The notes: generated by a model from the letters alone, not told the origin. Shown: positions 9,153 through 17,353, numbered from the stretch's first letter. The stretch is 64,000 nucleotides of DNA from Paenibacillus paridis (GCF_006345825.1 NZ_VCIX01000092.1:1116001-1180000); one strand, 5' to 3'. Program-made: numbers and translations.

Positions 9153-9677
9153 ATGGAGAGGCAGCAGCATAAGAAATTAGTGCTTATTGGCTTTATGGGA
9201 ACCGGCAAATCAACCGTAAGCAAGCTGCTCAACGAGAAGCTAGGCTGGAAGCGCGTTGACGGTGACGAAGAAATTGAGAGACTTGAAAACAAGCGGATTT
9301 CGGATATCTTTGCCGCAGACGGCGAAGCGGGTTTCCGCTTAATCGAAACGAAAGTGCTTGAGACGATTTTGACCAATGAGGAGTCTTGTGTTTTGGCAAC
9401 GGGCGGCGGGGCGGTTCTAAGCGCCTATAATCGTGACCTGATGTTAAATCATGGATTGGTTGTAGCTTTAAAGGCGAGCCCCGAACAAATCATTGCACGC
9501 GTGAAAACAGATAGCGCAAGGCCGCTGCTGCATGGGGATGCGGCTGAGAAGGTCCATCAACTGCTGGAGCAGCGCAAACATGCCTATGACTTTGCCCATA
9601 TTTCGATCGATACGACCGACCTATCAGCTGAAGAGGTCGTTGAGGCTATTTTGGCCCAGTGGAGCTTGGAGCAATAA
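9153..9677 (+). CDS. aroK: Shikimate kinase
   Basis: This 174-residue P-loop kinase phosphorylates shikimate in the chorismate pathway. Walker A is GFMGTGKST at residues ~13-21. The DGDEEIE segment binds Mg and shikimate, GFRLIE the shikimate carboxylate, and ATGGGAVL is the Walker B-like glycine loop. The lid region contains DSARPLL. The length is normal. The gene is followed after 78 nt by an EPSP synthase gene acting two reactions later, so the two probably share a transcript. Confidence 0.95.
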   Translation: MERQQHKKLVLIGFMGTGKSTVSKLLNEKLGWKRVDGDEEIERLENKRISDIFAADGEAGFRLIETKVLETILTNEESCVLATGGGAVLSAYNRDLMLNHGLVVALKASPEQIIARVKTDSARPLLHGDAAEKVHQLLEQRKHAYDFAHISIDTTDLSAEEVVEAILAQWSLEQ

Positions 9678-9755
9678 ATGAATGGATCATCACGTTGACC
9701 AGCCTTCGGGCCGGTTAGGGTGTATATATTATTGTTAAGGGAGATCATACGAACT

Positions 9756-11051
9756 ATGGACGTTTTAGTGACACCAACGCCAAGGCTTGAAGGTGAGCTT
9801 CAAGCGCTTTCTTCAAAAAACTACACGACTCGTTACCTGCTGGTAGCGGCACTTGCAGAGGGTACGAGCACCATTTACTATCCGGCTCATAGCGAAGATA
9901 GCGACGCAATGCGCCGCTGTATCCGAGATCTTGGAGCAATCGTGGAAGAGGACGAAGAGAAAATCGTCATCACCGGCTTTGGCCGAAATCCGAAACCGGT
10001 TGAACAGCTAGATGTAGGCAACGCGGGGGCGGTTTTGCGTTTTTTGATGGCGATCGCCGCGTTATGCCCCGATGTAACCTTTATTAATCGTTATCCGGAT
10101 TCGCTGGGCAAACGTCCACATAGCGACTTAATTGAATCCTTGACTGCCATGGGCGTATCCATTGAGCATAATGACGGCAAGCTTCCGATTCGCATTCAAG
10201 GCGGAGCGCCTAAGGGCGGCAAAATACAAGTGTCAGGCAATATTAGCTCCCAGTTTTTGAGCGCGCTTCTATTCTTGACGCCGCTGCTGCCGGAAGACAG
10301 TGAAATCGAAGTGCTGCATGATTTGAAATCGAAGGTCGTCGTCGGCCAGACGCTTGAGGTGCTTGAGCAAGCGGGCATCGTCATTCATGCTGACGAGGAT
10401 TATATGCGATTCCGTGTTCCTGGCAATCAAAGCTATGCGGCAAAAACATATTCCGTGCAGGGTGATTACCCGGGCTCCGCGGCGATCTTGGCTGCGGCGG
10501 CCGTTACGGATTCCAATGTCATTGTTCACCGCCTTGTAGAGAATAGCAAGCAAGGGGAACGTGCCGTCGTAGACGTACTGAAAATGATGGAGGTTCCACT
10601 TACGCATGAAAACGGGATTGTTCACGTTAAGGGTAACAAAAAGCTGAAGGCAGTGGAGTTCGATGGGGACCATGCAACCGATGCCGTTCTTGCCATGGTT
10701 GCCGCAGCTGTCTTTGCAGAGGGCACGTCGCGTTTTTATAATGTAGAAAACCTAAGGTATAAGGAATGTGATCGGATTACCGATTATTTAAATGAGCTTC
10801 GCAAAGCAGGCGCCAACGTGGAAGAGCGCCAGGCCGAAATCATTGTGCACGGCCGGCCGGAAGGCGTTGAAGGCGGCGTAGAAATTAACGCTCATTATGA
10901 TCACCGAGTCATTATGGCGTTGTCGGTTGTCGGTCTCCGTGCGAAAGAGCCGATCCGCATTCGCGATGCCCATCATGTGGCAAAGTCGTATCCTATTTTC
11001 TTTGACCATATGAAAGCGTTAGGCGCAAACGTTGAATGGATTGAAGGCTAA
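9756..11051 (+). CDS. aroA: EPSP synthase (3-phosphoshikimate 1-carboxyvinyltransferase), atypical
   Basis: This 431-residue enzyme transfers enolpyruvyl from PEP to shikimate 3-phosphate. Most residues known to be essential in E. coli AroA have counterparts: Lys21 and Arg26 (K22, R27), the Arg of GKRP (R124), SSQF (S169-Q171), the Asp of HATDAV (D313), KECDR (E341, R344), DHR (R386) and the Lys of VAKSYP (K411). Three positions differ: Asn22 for S23, Ala92 for T97 and Phe96 for P101 in GNAGAVLRF. The last two lie on the helix linked to glyphosate response. The ATG at 9756 gives the family N-terminus; an upstream ATG at 9720 precedes the Shine-Dalgarno AAGGGAG. It follows aroK. Confidence 0.88.
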   Translation: MDVLVTPTPRLEGELQALSSKNYTTRYLLVAALAEGTSTIYYPAHSEDSDAMRRCIRDLGAIVEEDEEKIVITGFGRNPKPVEQLDVGNAGAVLRFLMAIAALCPDVTFINRYPDSLGKRPHSDLIESLTAMGVSIEHNDGKLPIRIQGGAPKGGKIQVSGNISSQFLSALLFLTPLLPEDSEIEVLHDLKSKVVVGQTLEVLEQAGIVIHADEDYMRFRVPGNQSYAAKTYSVQGDYPGSAAILAAAAVTDSNVIVHRLVENSKQGERAVVDVLKMMEVPLTHENGIVHVKGNKKLKAVEFDGDHATDAVLAMVAAAVFAEGTSRFYNVENLRYKECDRITDYLNELRKAGANVEERQAEIIVHGRPEGVEGGVEINAHYDHRVIMALSVVGLRAKEPIRIRDAHHVAKSYPIFFDHMKALGANVEWIEG

Positions 11052-11093
11052 ACAAGCGAGCGGTTTTTTAACATAACGGATGGAGGCGTTAAG

Positions 11094-11528
11094 ATGGCAT
11101 TTGAGAACCCGAGTCGTGAGCATATCAAAGGCATTTTGGAGAAAAGCACCACTGTAGCCGTAGTTGGCCTGTCCGATAAACCTGACCGTGTATCCTATAT
11201 GGTATCTGAAGCGATGCAAGCTAAGGGTTATACGATTATTCCAGTCAATCCTAATGCCGATACCATTTTAGGGCAAACCAGCTATGCTTCCCTGAAAGAT
11301 ATTCCTGTACCTGTAGATATTGTAAATGTGTTCAGGCGCAGCGAGCATACGCCTCCTGTCGCTTCGGAAGCCGTCGCCATTGGCGCAAAAACGCTTTGGC
11401 TTCAACTTGGCATCGCTAATGATGAAGCGGCAGAGATTGCGGCCTCAGGCGGCTTAGAGGTTATTATGGACCGCTGCATCAAGGTAGAGGATTCGATTTT
11501 GCTGCCTAACGGAAAACCCAAAACCTGA
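11094..11528 (+). CDS. CoA-binding domain protein (YneT/YccU type)
   Basis: This 144-residue single-domain protein has the CoA_binding_2 Rossmann fold, with AVVGLSDKPDR near residue 22, VNPNAD, DIVNVFRRSE, and a C-terminal MDRCIKVED that matches the usual end of the family. It resembles the CoA-binding domain of succinyl-CoA synthetase alpha without the catalytic part. Its physiological role is not established. The ATG at 11094 follows GGAGGCG. It lies 42 nt downstream of aroA with no terminator, so co-transcription is likely. Confidence 0.88.
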   Translation: MAFENPSREHIKGILEKSTTVAVVGLSDKPDRVSYMVSEAMQAKGYTIIPVNPNADTILGQTSYASLKDIPVPVDIVNVFRRSEHTPPVASEAVAIGAKTLWLQLGIANDEAAEIAASGGLEVIMDRCIKVEDSILLPNGKPKT

Positions 11529-11644
11529 CTGTAATAAAAAACGCGGTACTCCTGCACAATAAGAAGGCTTCGGATGTGCGCGCCGAATGAACACGACATC
11601 GGCGCCACGAAGACTTTATGATTGTAATCCAAGGAGGACACGAC

Positions 11645-12268
11645 GTGAATCAATTTTCGCAACAACCGGGTCAATATCAAGGTCAACAGAGCTACCTGAA
11701 CCAAGGGACTTCATTTGAGCCAAGTGGTTATGTGCAATCGCACTATCAAGGGCAGCTCAGCCAACCGACTTTTGGCAGACAATCGAACTTTAACGGTTCA
11801 ATTGCGCCAAGCGGTTATCAATCGTCTAATTCGTATAACCAAGGTGCGCAGCATTTTGCATCTAACGGTTATTCGAACATGACTCATCCGGTGGGAACGA
11901 ACAATTCATTCATATCGCATCAGCCGGTTCAAAGCTATGCGCAATCGCCGGCAACGGCTTTTGGCAACGTAGGCCCGGTAATCGCACACGTTGGCTATCA
12001 AGCTGGGGCTGAGCAGCAGCATTCGTATTATCAGCCTTCCAACATTGGCAACCAGTATGCTCAGCATACTTCATCCAATTATGGTGGCTATGCCCAAGGC
12101 AATGCGCAAAACAACTACGGTGGCATGACGGCGACGCATTCGAACACTTCGATTCACCCGGTTTATGAAGCGACAAATGCGTATCAACAATCGGGGCCGG
12201 TTATTTCGCATGTAGGCTGGCAGTCGCAAAGCGCCACAAATTCTCCGTATTCCGGTGGCATGCGCTAA
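11645..12268 (+). CDS. Q/N/S/G/Y-rich low-complexity protein with a duplicated motif
   Basis: The 207-residue product is almost entirely Gln, Asn, Ser, Gly, Tyr, Ala and His, with no signal peptide or membrane segment. It has many SGY, NQG, QGQ and SNGY steps, a composition often called prion-like. Two copies of a motif stand out: GPVIAHVGYQ near residue 111 and GPVISHVGWQ near residue 188. The start is the GTG at 11645, 8 nt after AAGGAGG. A terminator follows at 12305. I recognise no family. A spore coat or exosporium role would fit the composition and the host but is only a guess. Confidence 0.75.
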   Translation: MNQFSQQPGQYQGQQSYLNQGTSFEPSGYVQSHYQGQLSQPTFGRQSNFNGSIAPSGYQSSNSYNQGAQHFASNGYSNMTHPVGTNNSFISHQPVQSYAQSPATAFGNVGPVIAHVGYQAGAEQQHSYYQPSNIGNQYAQHTSSNYGGYAQGNAQNNYGGMTATHSNTSIHPVYEATNAYQQSGPVISHVGWQSQSATNSPYSGGMR

Positions 12269-12304
12269 TAGGTTTTAAAAATTAAAGAAAAGAATCATCG
12301 ACAC

Positions 12305-12333
12305 CGGCGGGCCTAATTAGGCTCGCCGTTTTA
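12305..12333 (+). terminator. Intrinsic terminator after the low-complexity gene
   Basis: A 9-bp stem with one G-U pair (12305-12313 with 12320-12328) and a TAATTA loop is followed by TTTT. It separates the gene from the PTS promoter at 12336. Confidence 0.8.
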
Positions 12334-12335
12334 CT

Positions 12336-12364
12336 TTGACAAAAATGAAGCAAACGCTTAACAT
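12336..12364 (+). promoter_or_regulatory. Putative sigma-A promoter of the PTS operon
   Basis: TTGACA (12336-12341) and TAACAT (12359-12364) are 17 nt apart. The spacer holds AAGCAAACGCTT, a short dyad that resembles a LacI/CcpA-type half-site pair but departs from the cre consensus at three positions, so I do not call it a cre site. A transcript from here would carry all four hairpin repeats in its leader. Confidence 0.7.
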
Positions 12365-12386
12365 CGAAATAGATATGTAGGACTAG

Positions 12387-12535
12387 ATGCTTACGAAGTC
12401 AGTTTTGCTTCGCAAAACAAAGATAATGCTTACGAAGATAGTTTTGCTTCGCAAAACAAAGATAATGCTTACGAAGTCAGTTTTGCTTCGCAAAACAAAG
12501 ATAATGCTTACGAAGATAGTTTTGCTTCGCAAAAC
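12387..12535 (+). repeat. Four tandem 39-bp hairpin units in the PTS leader
   Basis: Units start at 12387, 12426, 12465 and 12504. Each holds ATGCTTACGAAG, three variable bases, and the hairpin GTTTTGC-TTC-GCAAAAC. The variable triplet alternates TCA, ATA, TCA, ATA, so the array is a 78-bp dimer present twice. The last unit runs into TTTGAGGAGG, the Shine-Dalgarno of the PTS gene. As 39 is a multiple of three and units lack stops, the coding frame stays open upstream, which creates a false N-terminal extension from 12387. Related units occur at 21921-21992, 43281-43312 and 50346-50414. Confidence 0.9.
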
Positions 12536-12551
12536 TTTGAGGAGGTGCGTG

Positions 12552-14438
12552 ATGGCTTTTATGGGAAGCCTGCAGCAGCTCGGTAGAGCGTTTATGCTAC
12601 CGATGATTGTACTGCCAGGTGCAGCTATCTTTTTGAGCTTGAGCAAGCTGCCTTGGTCGTACATTGGCTTGCCAGGAATGGAAGGATACTTGCTTGCAGC
12701 AAGTGATACGATTTTTACGTTTTTACCCTATATCTTCGCGCTTGGCATATCGCTTGGATTAACTGGAAACGCGCTTGCAGCAGGGATGGCAGCTCTAGTG
12801 GGCATGATTATTTACAGCGGCGTAACGGGCACCGCAGAGGTTCAGATTGAGCCGACCGTTCTGATTGGTACTTTAATCGGGATGGTGGCTGGTTTTAGCC
12901 ATGAGCGGTTCAAAAGCCTACGGCTGCCGGAATACATACAATTTTTTGGGGGACCGCGATTTGTCCCGCTGTTCGTGAGCTTTGTTTGCTTGATTTTCTC
13001 AATCGGGATGATCAATATCGCCCCTTACTTGCAAAACTTGTTGATCGAGCTGGGAGAGGTGGTTGCGTCAGGCGGGGGCTTCGGCGTATTTTTATACGGT
13101 TTTGTTCATCGTATTTTGGTCGTTTTCGGATTGCATCATTTGGTAAGCCACGTGTTCTGGTTCCAAATCGGCAGCTTCGAGACAGCCTCAGGGCAAATGG
13201 TGTTCGGGGATTTGCCGAGGTTTTTTGCAGGGGATCCATCGGCAGGCGTATTTATGGCTGGTTTGTACCCGACGATGATGTTTGCTTTGCCGGCTATTGC
13301 GCTCGCTATCATTCATGAGGCACGCGAGGATTTGAAGCCGAAAATACGAAAAACCTTTTTATATGCAGCACTTGCTTCGTTTCTTACGGGTGTAACGGAA
13401 CCGGTCGAATTCGCATTTTTATTCGTGGCGCCTTACTTGTACGTCGTTCATGCCATTTTGTCAGGCATTATTATGTGGGTCACTTATGAGCTGGGCATAA
13501 AGCACGGTTTTTCATTTTCGGCAGGCGCCATCGACTTTGTCATTAATGAGCATTTGGCAACTCGGGGCTGGCTGATTATCCCCATAGGCATTGTGGTTGG
13601 ATTTATTTATTACTTCTTGTTCCGCTGGGCCATTCGGAGATTCCGAATTCCGACTCCAGGCCGTGAGGAAGGATCGCAATTGGATGAATGGGCGGGCGAT
13701 ATCCCCTACCGGGCACCGCTTATTCTGCAAGCCATTGGCGGCAAGCAAAATATCGTGAAAATGGAGTCATGCATCACACGGCTGCGCTTGAAGGTTTCTA
13801 ACGATAAGCTGCTCGACATTAATGCGCTTCGCAATCTGGGAGCTGCAGGTGTCATCAAGCTAGGCGGAGGGCATGTCCAAGTCGTATTCGGAACGTATTC
13901 CGAGCTCATCCGTGAAGAAATGATCAAAACGATTCATCGCGATCAAGCGCAAATTCTGTTCCATTCTCCAATGCAAGGTCGGATGATTCCGCTTGAAGAG
14001 GTGCCTGATCCCATTTTTGCCGGGAAGCTTGTGGGACAAGGGGTTGCTTTTATTCCCGACAAGGGCGAGCTCGTTTCTCCCGTTAAAGGGAAAATCATGC
14101 ATATCTATCCGACTATGCATGCCATAGGCATTCTTACGCCTGAAGGGTTAGAGGTGCTTCTCCATATTGGAATAGATACTTCGGGGCTAGCAGGCAAGGG
14201 CTATTTCAATGCAGTGGTTAAAGAGGGCGATGAGGTCACGCCAGGGATGCTGCTTATCAAGTTTGACTTGCAGCGCATCCGCAAGGAGAGCAAGTCACTT
14301 GCTACTCCGATGGTAATTACGAATTCCGATCTTGTGCAATCGTGGCGTTATGCGCCGTTCAAAGCGGTTAAAAAGGGGCAGTCTTCGGTTATGTCCGTTG
14401 TGCTTAAAGAGAGAAACGGTGGAGGGGAAACACAATGA
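12552..14438 (+). CDS. PTS glucose/N-acetylglucosamine-type permease, IICBA fusion
   Basis: This 628-residue membrane permease takes up and phosphorylates a sugar. The N-terminal ~380 residues are the IIC channel, with FGLHHLVSH and GVTEPVEFAFLF typical of the glucose/GlcNAc branch. IIB follows with phospho-Cys407 in ESCITRLRL, and then IIA with phospho-His538 in LLHIGIDTSGL. Domain order C-B-A matches PtsG and NagE, and sequence alone does not separate glucose from GlcNAc. The ATG at 12552 is 7 nt after GAGGAGG; the open frame further upstream is the repeat leader. The gene overlaps Enzyme I by 4 nt (ATGA), indicating translational coupling. Confidence 0.93.
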   Translation: MAFMGSLQQLGRAFMLPMIVLPGAAIFLSLSKLPWSYIGLPGMEGYLLAASDTIFTFLPYIFALGISLGLTGNALAAGMAALVGMIIYSGVTGTAEVQIEPTVLIGTLIGMVAGFSHERFKSLRLPEYIQFFGGPRFVPLFVSFVCLIFSIGMINIAPYLQNLLIELGEVVASGGGFGVFLYGFVHRILVVFGLHHLVSHVFWFQIGSFETASGQMVFGDLPRFFAGDPSAGVFMAGLYPTMMFALPAIALAIIHEAREDLKPKIRKTFLYAALASFLTGVTEPVEFAFLFVAPYLYVVHAILSGIIMWVTYELGIKHGFSFSAGAIDFVINEHLATRGWLIIPIGIVVGFIYYFLFRWAIRRFRIPTPGREEGSQLDEWAGDIPYRAPLILQAIGGKQNIVKMESCITRLRLKVSNDKLLDINALRNLGAAGVIKLGGGHVQVVFGTYSELIREEMIKTIHRDQAQILFHSPMQGRMIPLEEVPDPIFAGKLVGQGVAFIPDKGELVSPVKGKIMHIYPTMHAIGILTPEGLEVLLHIGIDTSGLAGKGYFNAVVKEGDEVTPGMLLIKFDLQRIRKESKSLATPMVITNSDLVQSWRYAPFKAVKKGQSSVMSVVLKERNGGGETQ

Positions 14439-16177
14439 TTCAAGGAATAGGGGCGTCAGCAGGCATAGCGATTGGGAGATCGTTTGTGCTTCCGAATTGG
14501 GAATGGGAGCTTCCGGAGCAAAAGATCGATGTCGCGGATTTTGCCCGCGAATTTGAGCGTGTGTATGAAGGCATACGTACATCAAAGTCGGAAATCGAGC
14601 AGATCAAGGATGAGCTGCGAGACGTTGTCGGGTCGGAGGAAACCCATATATTCGATGCTCATATCGCCATTTTGGACGATCCTGTCTTCATGAATGAAAT
14701 TCAAGGCATCATTCAGCGTCAATATAAAGCAGCGGAAGTAGCGGTGAAAGAAGCGATCGATCATTTTGTGACCATGTTCGATTTGCTCGATGATGAATAT
14801 ATGAAGGAGCGCGCACTCGATATTAAGGACGTAGGCAATCGGCTGCTCAAGCATCTGCTTGGCGCGCCAGAAATTACGCTTCCTTCGGATACGCAGCCGT
14901 TTATCTTGATCGCGAAGGAGCTGTCGCCTTCCCAGCTTGCCCATATTAATCCGCAGCATGTTCTGGGCATTGTTACCCTCGCAGGCAGCAGAACGTCGCA
15001 TTCCGCAATTATGGCGCGCGCACTGGGCGTTCCGCTTGTTGTCGGTGTGGAGGCTAAGCTGGAGGAACCGATCCAAACCGGGCAAACGATTATTATCGAC
15101 GGTAGCGACGGCACAGTGTTTATTGATCCCGAGCAGTCAATCATCGATTCTTTTACGGAACTGCATAGTCACCAAGCCGAAGCGAAAAAGAGGCTGCATG
15201 GCATAGCGGGTTACCGTCCGGTTACGCCAGACGGGAAGCGATTGGAGCTTGCGGCCAACATCAGCTCTTTCAAAGAGCTTGAAATTGCCCTCTCCAGCGG
15301 AGCGCATGGCGTAGGCTTGTTTCGAACCGAGTTTTTGTATATGGACCGGAATCGTTTCCCGAAAGAAGAGGAGCAATTCGAGGTATACCGGAGTGTAGCC
15401 GAAAGGCTAGGCGGTGAACCGCTGGTCATTCGCACGCTTGATGTTGGCGGTGACAAGCAGCTGGATTATTTTGAGCTACCGGAGGAGGACAATCCGTTTT
15501 TGGGTTACCGAGCGATTAGGATTTCATTGGATCGTCAGGATCTGTTTAAGACGCAGCTTCGTGCGATCCTTCGTGCCAGCCATTATGGACAGGTAAAGCT
15601 GATGTATCCGCTGATTTCATCGGTTGATGAGGTGCGTGCCGCTAACGCTGTGCTAAATGAAGCAAAGCGCGAGCTCGAGGAAGCCGGTTTACCGTATGAC
15701 AAAGGGATGAAGATAGGCATTATGATTGAGGTGCCTGCAGCTGTCATGATTGCAGACTTGCTGGCGGAAGAGGTGGACTTTTTCAGCATCGGGACAAATG
15801 ATCTTGTTCAGTTCACGCTCGCGGTTGATCGCATGAATGAGGAGATCTCGCATCTGTATGAGCCTTATCATCCCGCGCTGATCCGAATGCTCCGGATGAC
15901 GGTGGAAGCTGCTAAGCGGCGTGGAATTACCGTTGGGGTATGCGGCGAGCTTGCTGGGGATCTGAGAGCTCTGCCGATATGGCTGAGCCTCGATGTGGAT
16001 GAGCTGAGCATGTCTTCTCATTCCATCTTGCAGGTGAAGGAGAGGCTGCTCTGCACCTCTCAGGAAGAAAGCAAAGAGGTGTTCGAGCAATTGCATGGCT
16101 GTCGCACAAGCACTGAAATATTGGCGCAGCTTAACGGCTTTATGGAGCGCATAGACAAAAAAACAGCGAATGGTTAA
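14435..16177 (+). CDS. ptsI: PTS Enzyme I (phosphoenolpyruvate-protein phosphotransferase)
   Basis: This 580-residue cytosolic protein takes phosphate from PEP and passes it to HPr. The swivelling domain carries the phospho-His at residue 189 in SRTSHSAIMARALG. The PEP-binding barrel contains VGLFRTEFLY, RTLDVGGDK, the metal-binding MIEVPAA and SIGTNDLVQFTL, and the Cys of VCGELAGD. The usual upstream ptsH is absent: the gene overlaps a PTS permease by 4 nt instead. The N-terminus GIGASAGIAIG is normal. It could be the general Enzyme I or a second, permease-specific copy; the missing ptsH leaves this open. Its 3' end overlaps a convergent gene by 4 nt. Confidence 0.94.
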   Translation: MIQGIGASAGIAIGRSFVLPNWEWELPEQKIDVADFAREFERVYEGIRTSKSEIEQIKDELRDVVGSEETHIFDAHIAILDDPVFMNEIQGIIQRQYKAAEVAVKEAIDHFVTMFDLLDDEYMKERALDIKDVGNRLLKHLLGAPEITLPSDTQPFILIAKELSPSQLAHINPQHVLGIVTLAGSRTSHSAIMARALGVPLVVGVEAKLEEPIQTGQTIIIDGSDGTVFIDPEQSIIDSFTELHSHQAEAKKRLHGIAGYRPVTPDGKRLELAANISSFKELEIALSSGAHGVGLFRTEFLYMDRNRFPKEEEQFEVYRSVAERLGGEPLVIRTLDVGGDKQLDYFELPEEDNPFLGYRAIRISLDRQDLFKTQLRAILRASHYGQVKLMYPLISSVDEVRAANAVLNEAKRELEEAGLPYDKGMKIGIMIEVPAAVMIADLLAEEVDFFSIGTNDLVQFTLAVDRMNEEISHLYEPYHPALIRMLRMTVEAAKRRGITVGVCGELAGDLRALPIWLSLDVDELSMSSHSILQVKERLLCTSQEESKEVFEQLHGCRTSTEILAQLNGFMERIDKKTANG

Positions 16178-16704
16178 ACCATTCGCTGTACAAGCGCGTC
16201 TACAAAAGCTTTGGCATAGGGCGGGAGATCTGGCGGACGGCGGGCGGAGATAAGATTGCCGTCGACGACAACCGCTTCATCGTACCAGGTAGCGCCTGCA
16301 TTCTCCATATCATCACGAATGCCTGGTGTGGAGGTTACCTTGCGTCCTTCTAAAATTTTCGCCGAAATGAGAACCCAGCCGGCATGGCAGATTTGTCCGA
16401 TAGGCTTGTCTGCCGCATTTAGCTCCTGTACAAGCTGCAATACTTTAGGATAGCGGCGAAGCTTATCGGGAGCCCAGCCGCCTGGAACCAATAGACCGAT
16501 GATATCTTCGCTATGGACTTCATCGAATGACAAATCGGCTACTGCAGGCACGCCATATTTCCCAATATGCTTTTTGCCTTTCTCAGGGCCTGCGTATAGA
16601 ACAGTTGCCCCGGCTTCTCGCGCCCGGTATACGGGATACCATAGCTCTAAATCTTCAAATTCGTCGTCAAGCAAGCAGATGACGGTTTTGTTTTGCAATG
16701 TCAT
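16174..16704 (-). CDS. DJ-1/PfpI family protein
   Basis: This 176-residue protein has a class I glutamine amidotransferase-like fold. The nucleophile elbow is QICHAGWVLISA, with Cys followed by His as in PfpI/YfkM-type proteins. An acidic residue near the N-terminus (DEFEDLELWYP) matches the conserved Glu. LLVPGGWAPDKLR is the oxyanion loop. Members are described as glyoxalases, deglycases or proteases and the exact activity cannot be read from sequence. Its stop codon overlaps the 3' end of ptsI in convergent orientation. The ATG at 16704 follows GGAGGGG. Confidence 0.9.
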   Translation of the reverse strand: MTLQNKTVICLLDDEFEDLELWYPVYRAREAGATVLYAGPEKGKKHIGKYGVPAVADLSFDEVHSEDIIGLLVPGGWAPDKLRRYPKVLQLVQELNAADKPIGQICHAGWVLISAKILEGRKVTSTPGIRDDMENAGATWYDEAVVVDGNLISARRPPDLPPYAKAFVDALVQRMV

Positions 16705-16756
16705 GATTTCCCCTCCATCTATTAAAGATCTCTATTATTGTAACGAAGGAGAAACA

Positions 16757-17194
16757 ATGAAGCAAACAGATTCGAAAACCGCTATTTTTTCTTTCCCTAG
16801 AGCAGTAAGATTTTTGCCGGCAGTAGCCTGGATGGCTGTTATTTTTATATTATCCGCAAGAACGGGTGACGAGATTAACACGATCTTGCCTTTTTTTCAA
16901 AAGTTTTTGCCGTTTATGGAAGACTTCAATTGGGGCCATTTTCTAGCCTATTTTATTTTGGCGCTTACGATTGACTATGGGATAGGCAAGAAGGGGGACC
17001 GTTTTTGGATCAAAGCGGGCATTGTCCTCTTTTGCGGGCTGTATGGAATTTCAGATGAATACCATCAATCATTCGTAGGCGGCAGAATGCCGGATCCCAT
17101 GGATGTACGCAATGATATGATTGGGGCAGCGCTCTGGGTAGCATTAGCAGCCGTGCCGCCAATTCGAAAAGTATGGAGAAAAATAGCGCCTTAA
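16757..17194 (+). CDS. VanZ-like family membrane protein
   Basis: A 145-residue protein with about four membrane segments and the VanZ-like pattern: an N-terminal helix ending in ILSARTGD, GHFLAYFILALTIDYG, then SDEYHQSFVGGRMPDPMDVRNDMIGA, where E-x-x-Q and R-x-x-D-x-x-D-x-x-x-N are the conserved polar residues. The function of VanZ-like proteins is not settled; VanZ itself gives low-level teicoplanin resistance. The ATG at 16757 follows GAAGGAG. An open frame extends upstream to 16499 but runs antisense through the DJ-1 gene and is not used. Confidence 0.88.
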   Translation: MKQTDSKTAIFSFPRAVRFLPAVAWMAVIFILSARTGDEINTILPFFQKFLPFMEDFNWGHFLAYFILALTIDYGIGKKGDRFWIKAGIVLFCGLYGISDEYHQSFVGGRMPDPMDVRNDMIGAALWVALAAVPPIRKVWRKIAP

Positions 17195-17353
17195 CTACGG
17201 TTATTTGACATTTCGGGAATTTAAAAATAGTAGTAAAAATTACATAGTGAGGAAAGCAGGATTTTTCGCGAAAATGGTCGAATCATTATTACAATGTAAC
17301 TCTGAAAGCAATGCTTAGCGGCGTTGGCTGCTACTAAGAAGGAGTGGACCACT

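Noticed and set aside
12347..12363. cre site in the PTS promoter spacer
   Set aside because: AAGCAAACGCTTAAC has the LacI-family core but departs from the cre consensus at three of the fourteen positions.
12387..12535. CRISPR-like tandem repeats
   Set aside because: Units are directly adjacent with no unique spacers, only four copies are present, there are no cas genes, and related single copies occur in front of other genes.
12387..12551. N-terminal extension of the PTS permease through the repeat array
   Set aside because: The frame is open only because the period is 39 and units lack stops. GAGGAGG 7 nt before ATG 12552 and the family N-terminus fix the start there.
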